Assembly (NCBI GenBank): GCA_031278675.1
Contig: JAITJY010000111.1
Location: forward strand, 1-6,495
Length of the DNA: 6,495 nt
Direction: 5' to 3'
DNA from: Bifidobacteriaceae bacterium
GTDB taxonomy: Bacteria; Actinomycetota; Actinomycetes; Actinomycetales; WQXJ01
The position numbers and the translations under genes are program-made. Below, in pieces: positions 4,957 through 6,495 of the stretch (position 1 is its first letter; the number at the start of each line of letters is the position of its first letter). The notes under the pieces are model-generated. The model did no database searches, was not told where the DNA came from, and saw only the letters and a program-made list of their open reading frames with translations.

Positions 4957-6135
4957 ATGTCGAATGACCAATTCCCCCCACCGCAGCCTCCCGGCCACCC
5001 CGCCGAGCCAGGTCAGCCGCGTCATTTAGGGCCAAGTCAGCCCAGTTACCCCACGCCGATGCCGTCCAGCCAGCCCACCCCCGCACCGCCCGGTTACCCC
5101 CCGCAGCCGCCGGATTACCCCACACGGATGCCGCCCGAGAGGCCCGCCGCGTCCGGCCAGGCCGGGTATCCTGCCCAACCGCCCGGCTACCCCGCCGGGC
5201 CAAGCCAGCCGGGTCAACCCAGTTACCTCGCGCCGATCCCGCCCAACTATTCGGCACCAGACCAGCACGGGTATCGCTCCCAGCCGCCGCCGGGTTATCC
5301 GCCACAACCGACCGGATACCCCGGACAAGGTCAACCAGACCAGGGCGGGCACCCAACACCAAGCCAGGGCGGGTACCCGCCACCAGGCCAGGGCGGGTAT
5401 CCACCACCAGGCCAGGGCGGGTATTCCCCGCAACCGTCCGGATACCCAGGGCAGGGTCAACCAGACCACGGCGGGTACCCAACACCAGGCCAGGGCGGGT
5501 ACCCGCCACAACCGACCGGATACCCAGGACAGGGTCAACCCGGAGCGCCGGGGAGCCGGCGCGGCGGGCCGCCCTGGTGGGTGTGGCTGCTGATTGCCCT
5601 GGGATTGGTGGCCGTGGCCGTGGTGGTCATCTTCCTAGCCACCCGGGATTCAGGCACCAGCAACACTTCCGCCCCAACCCGCAATGCCGGCAACACGGCC
5701 ACTGCGGAGGCTACAGACCGGGCCACCGGCGATGAGACGGACTCCGGCCAGGACCCGACGGACGAGGAGGACCCAAACAACGGCCAGAACTCGACCGTGA
5801 TCCCGCCAGAAGGCTATTACGACGGCGGAGCCGACGGTAGGGCAGCCGACGCCACGCATTATCTCCGGTTCTTCCCGGACGGCACAGTTCTGTCAATCAC
5901 CAGTATGGCCACGCGAGACGAGCTCATCGCCGAAGGCATCCTTGACTTCGGTCAGGAATACTGCAGTCAAGGAATATTCGTGATTGTAGGTGACACCATC
6001 GTCTTTTCGACAACGTCCAGTAGTGGCACCGTCGACTATTCGGGAACAATCAATCCTGACGGCACGCTTTCACTGCATTCCATCAGCCAAATCAACGGGA
6101 ACGAGTCCGACAGATTGTTCGAACCGTTCTCCTGA
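4957..6135 (+). CDS. Pro/Gly/Gln/Tyr-rich single-pass membrane protein with small outer domain
   Basis: A 392-residue protein of unknown function. Residues 1-205 are a disordered tail rich in Pro, Gly, Gln and Tyr, with repeats such as QPTGYPGQGQP and PPGQGGYP. One transmembrane helix follows at about 207-228 (WWVWLLIALGLVAVAVVV), preceded by RR at 201-202, which suggests tail inside and C-terminus outside. A Thr/Ser/Asp/Glu-rich linker (230-280) leads to a compact, probably beta-rich domain at 284-392 with HYLRFFPDGTVLS, a GDTIVFST strand, SGTINPDGTLSLHS and a final FEPF. Its strand rhythm resembles small lipocalin-like or META-like barrels, but I do not recognise a named family. It has a single cysteine (C336). 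The ATG is supported by GAAGGGA seven bases upstream. Tails like this are common in actinobacterial membrane proteins, often with unrelated outer domains. It converges on the chorismate mutase gene with a 15-base gap and no clear terminator. Confidence 0.88.
   Translation: MSNDQFPPPQPPGHPAEPGQPRHLGPSQPSYPTPMPSSQPTPAPPGYPPQPPDYPTRMPPERPAASGQAGYPAQPPGYPAGPSQPGQPSYLAPIPPNYSAPDQHGYRSQPPPGYPPQPTGYPGQGQPDQGGHPTPSQGGYPPPGQGGYPPPGQGGYSPQPSGYPGQGQPDHGGYPTPGQGGYPPQPTGYPGQGQPGAPGSRRGGPPWWVWLLIALGLVAVAVVVIFLATRDSGTSNTSAPTRNAGNTATAEATDRATGDETDSGQDPTDEEDPNNGQNSTVIPPEGYYDGGADGRAADATHYLRFFPDGTVLSITSMATRDELIAEGILDFGQEYCSQGIFVIVGDTIVFSTTSSSGTVDYSGTINPDGTLSLHSISQINGNESDRLFEPFS
5287..5543 (+). repeat. Nested in-frame repeats in the Pro/Gly-rich tail
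   Basis: A module beginning at GGATAC and encoding GYPGQGQP starts at 5314, 5440 and 5518. The spacings are 126 and 78 bp (42 and 26 codons). The 16-codon difference equals two copies of a 24-bp unit encoding PPGQGGYP, which sit at about 5377-5424. Both repeat levels are multiples of three, so gain or loss of units keeps the frame. The repeat is likely prone to length variation between strains. Confidence 0.88.
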
Positions 6136-6150
6136 ACGCCCCGCCGCGCG

Positions 6151-6438
6151 TCACCGCGCTTCGGCTATCGCCTCATGGTGGCGGATGACCTCTTCGACAA
6201 TAAAACTCAAGAACTTCTCGGCAAACACCGGGTCCAGGCCGGATTCGGCCGCCAGTGCCCGGAGTCTTGCGATCTGCTGGGCTTCGCGCGCCGGGTCAGC
6301 GGGCGGTAGGCCCGCCTCGGCCTTGAGGTAGCCCACCGCTTGAGTGAACTTGAACCGTTCCGCTAACAGATGAACCACAGCGGCGTCGATGTTGTCGATC
6401 GAGCGGCGCAGCTCGGTCAACCTAGCCACAACCGCCAC
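6151..6438 (-). CDS. Chorismate mutase, AroQ type (start uncertain)
   Basis: A small all-helical AroQ-fold enzyme that rearranges chorismate to prephenate on the way to phenylalanine and tyrosine. With the GTG at 6436-6438 as start it has 95 residues. Numbering then matches the E. coli P-protein mutase domain at key active-site residues: R11, R28, K39, D48, R51 and E52. The later positions S84 and Q88 of that enzyme are V84 and H88 here, in FIVEEVIRHHEAI, a pattern I associate with a group of monofunctional mutases carrying ELRRSIDNIDAA and LPPADPAREAQQI. The frame has no stop up to the right window edge, and the ribosome binding site before the GTG is weak. The true start may therefore lie further upstream or outside the window, or the domain may be the end of a larger protein. 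The family call is strong; the 5' boundary is not. Confidence 0.92.
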   Translation of the reverse strand: MAVVARLTELRRSIDNIDAAVVHLLAERFKFTQAVGYLKAEAGLPPADPAREAQQIARLRALAAESGLDPVFAEKFLSFIVEEVIRHHEAIAEAR

Positions 6439-6495
6439 GCCACCGCCGATGCCGACCGCATCAGTCGCCTCACCCGCCCCGCCCGCAGTTGCGCC

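Noticed and set aside
4152..4967. Plus-strand open frame of 271 codons
   Set aside because: It is antisense to the nrdD 5' end and the riboswitch, with no recognisable protein features.
4928..5538. Minus-strand open frames of 193 and 170 codons opposite the Pro/Gly-rich tail
   Set aside because: They are antisense reflections of the repeats; the plus strand has the ribosome binding site, transmembrane helix and folded C-terminal domain.

Overview
The window reads as chromosomal DNA from a high-GC actinobacterium that can live with little or no oxygen. The codon use is strongly GC-rich, the intergenic DNA carries GC-rich repeats, and there is a class III (oxygen-sensitive) ribonucleotide reductase. 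The species cannot be named from this sequence alone.

Layout, left to right. (1) 1-897 (+): the C-terminal 298 residues of a DUF4143-type AAA+ ATPase, cut by the window edge. (2) 898-1406: no credible gene. It holds a 61-bp tandem repeat array (about 938-1213), a run of G-triplets able to form a G-quadruplex (1333-1366) and a 36-bp tandem duplication (1361-1430) that copies the last codons and stop of the next gene. (3) 1407-4324 (-): a two-gene operon, nrdD then nrdG, joined by an ATGA stop/start overlap. NrdD is the anaerobic ribonucleoside-triphosphate reductase and NrdG the radical-SAM enzyme that installs its glycyl radical. (4) 4325-4710: the control region of that operon. Reading along the minus strand it has a promoter overlapped by a near-perfect NrdR-type palindrome, then a cobalamin (B12) riboswitch, then a leader ending in an AAGGAG ribosome binding site. 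(5) 4711-4956: non-coding, with one small perfect hairpin. (6) 4957-6135 (+): a membrane protein with a Pro/Gly/Gln/Tyr-rich cytoplasmic tail, one transmembrane helix and a small outer domain. (7) 6151-6438 (-): an AroQ-type chorismate mutase, convergent with the previous gene; its reading frame stays open to the right edge.

The central story is the regulation of deoxynucleotide synthesis. The layout predicts that nrdDG is repressed in two ways: at transcription by NrdR, which senses the ATP/dATP state, and after transcription start by adenosylcobalamin. That arrangement makes sense if the genome also encodes a B12-dependent class II reductase (NrdJ). With B12 present the cell would rely on NrdJ, and without B12 and without oxygen it would switch on NrdDG. 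NrdJ itself is not in this window, so this remains inference. The other genes have no evident functional link to the reductase operon.
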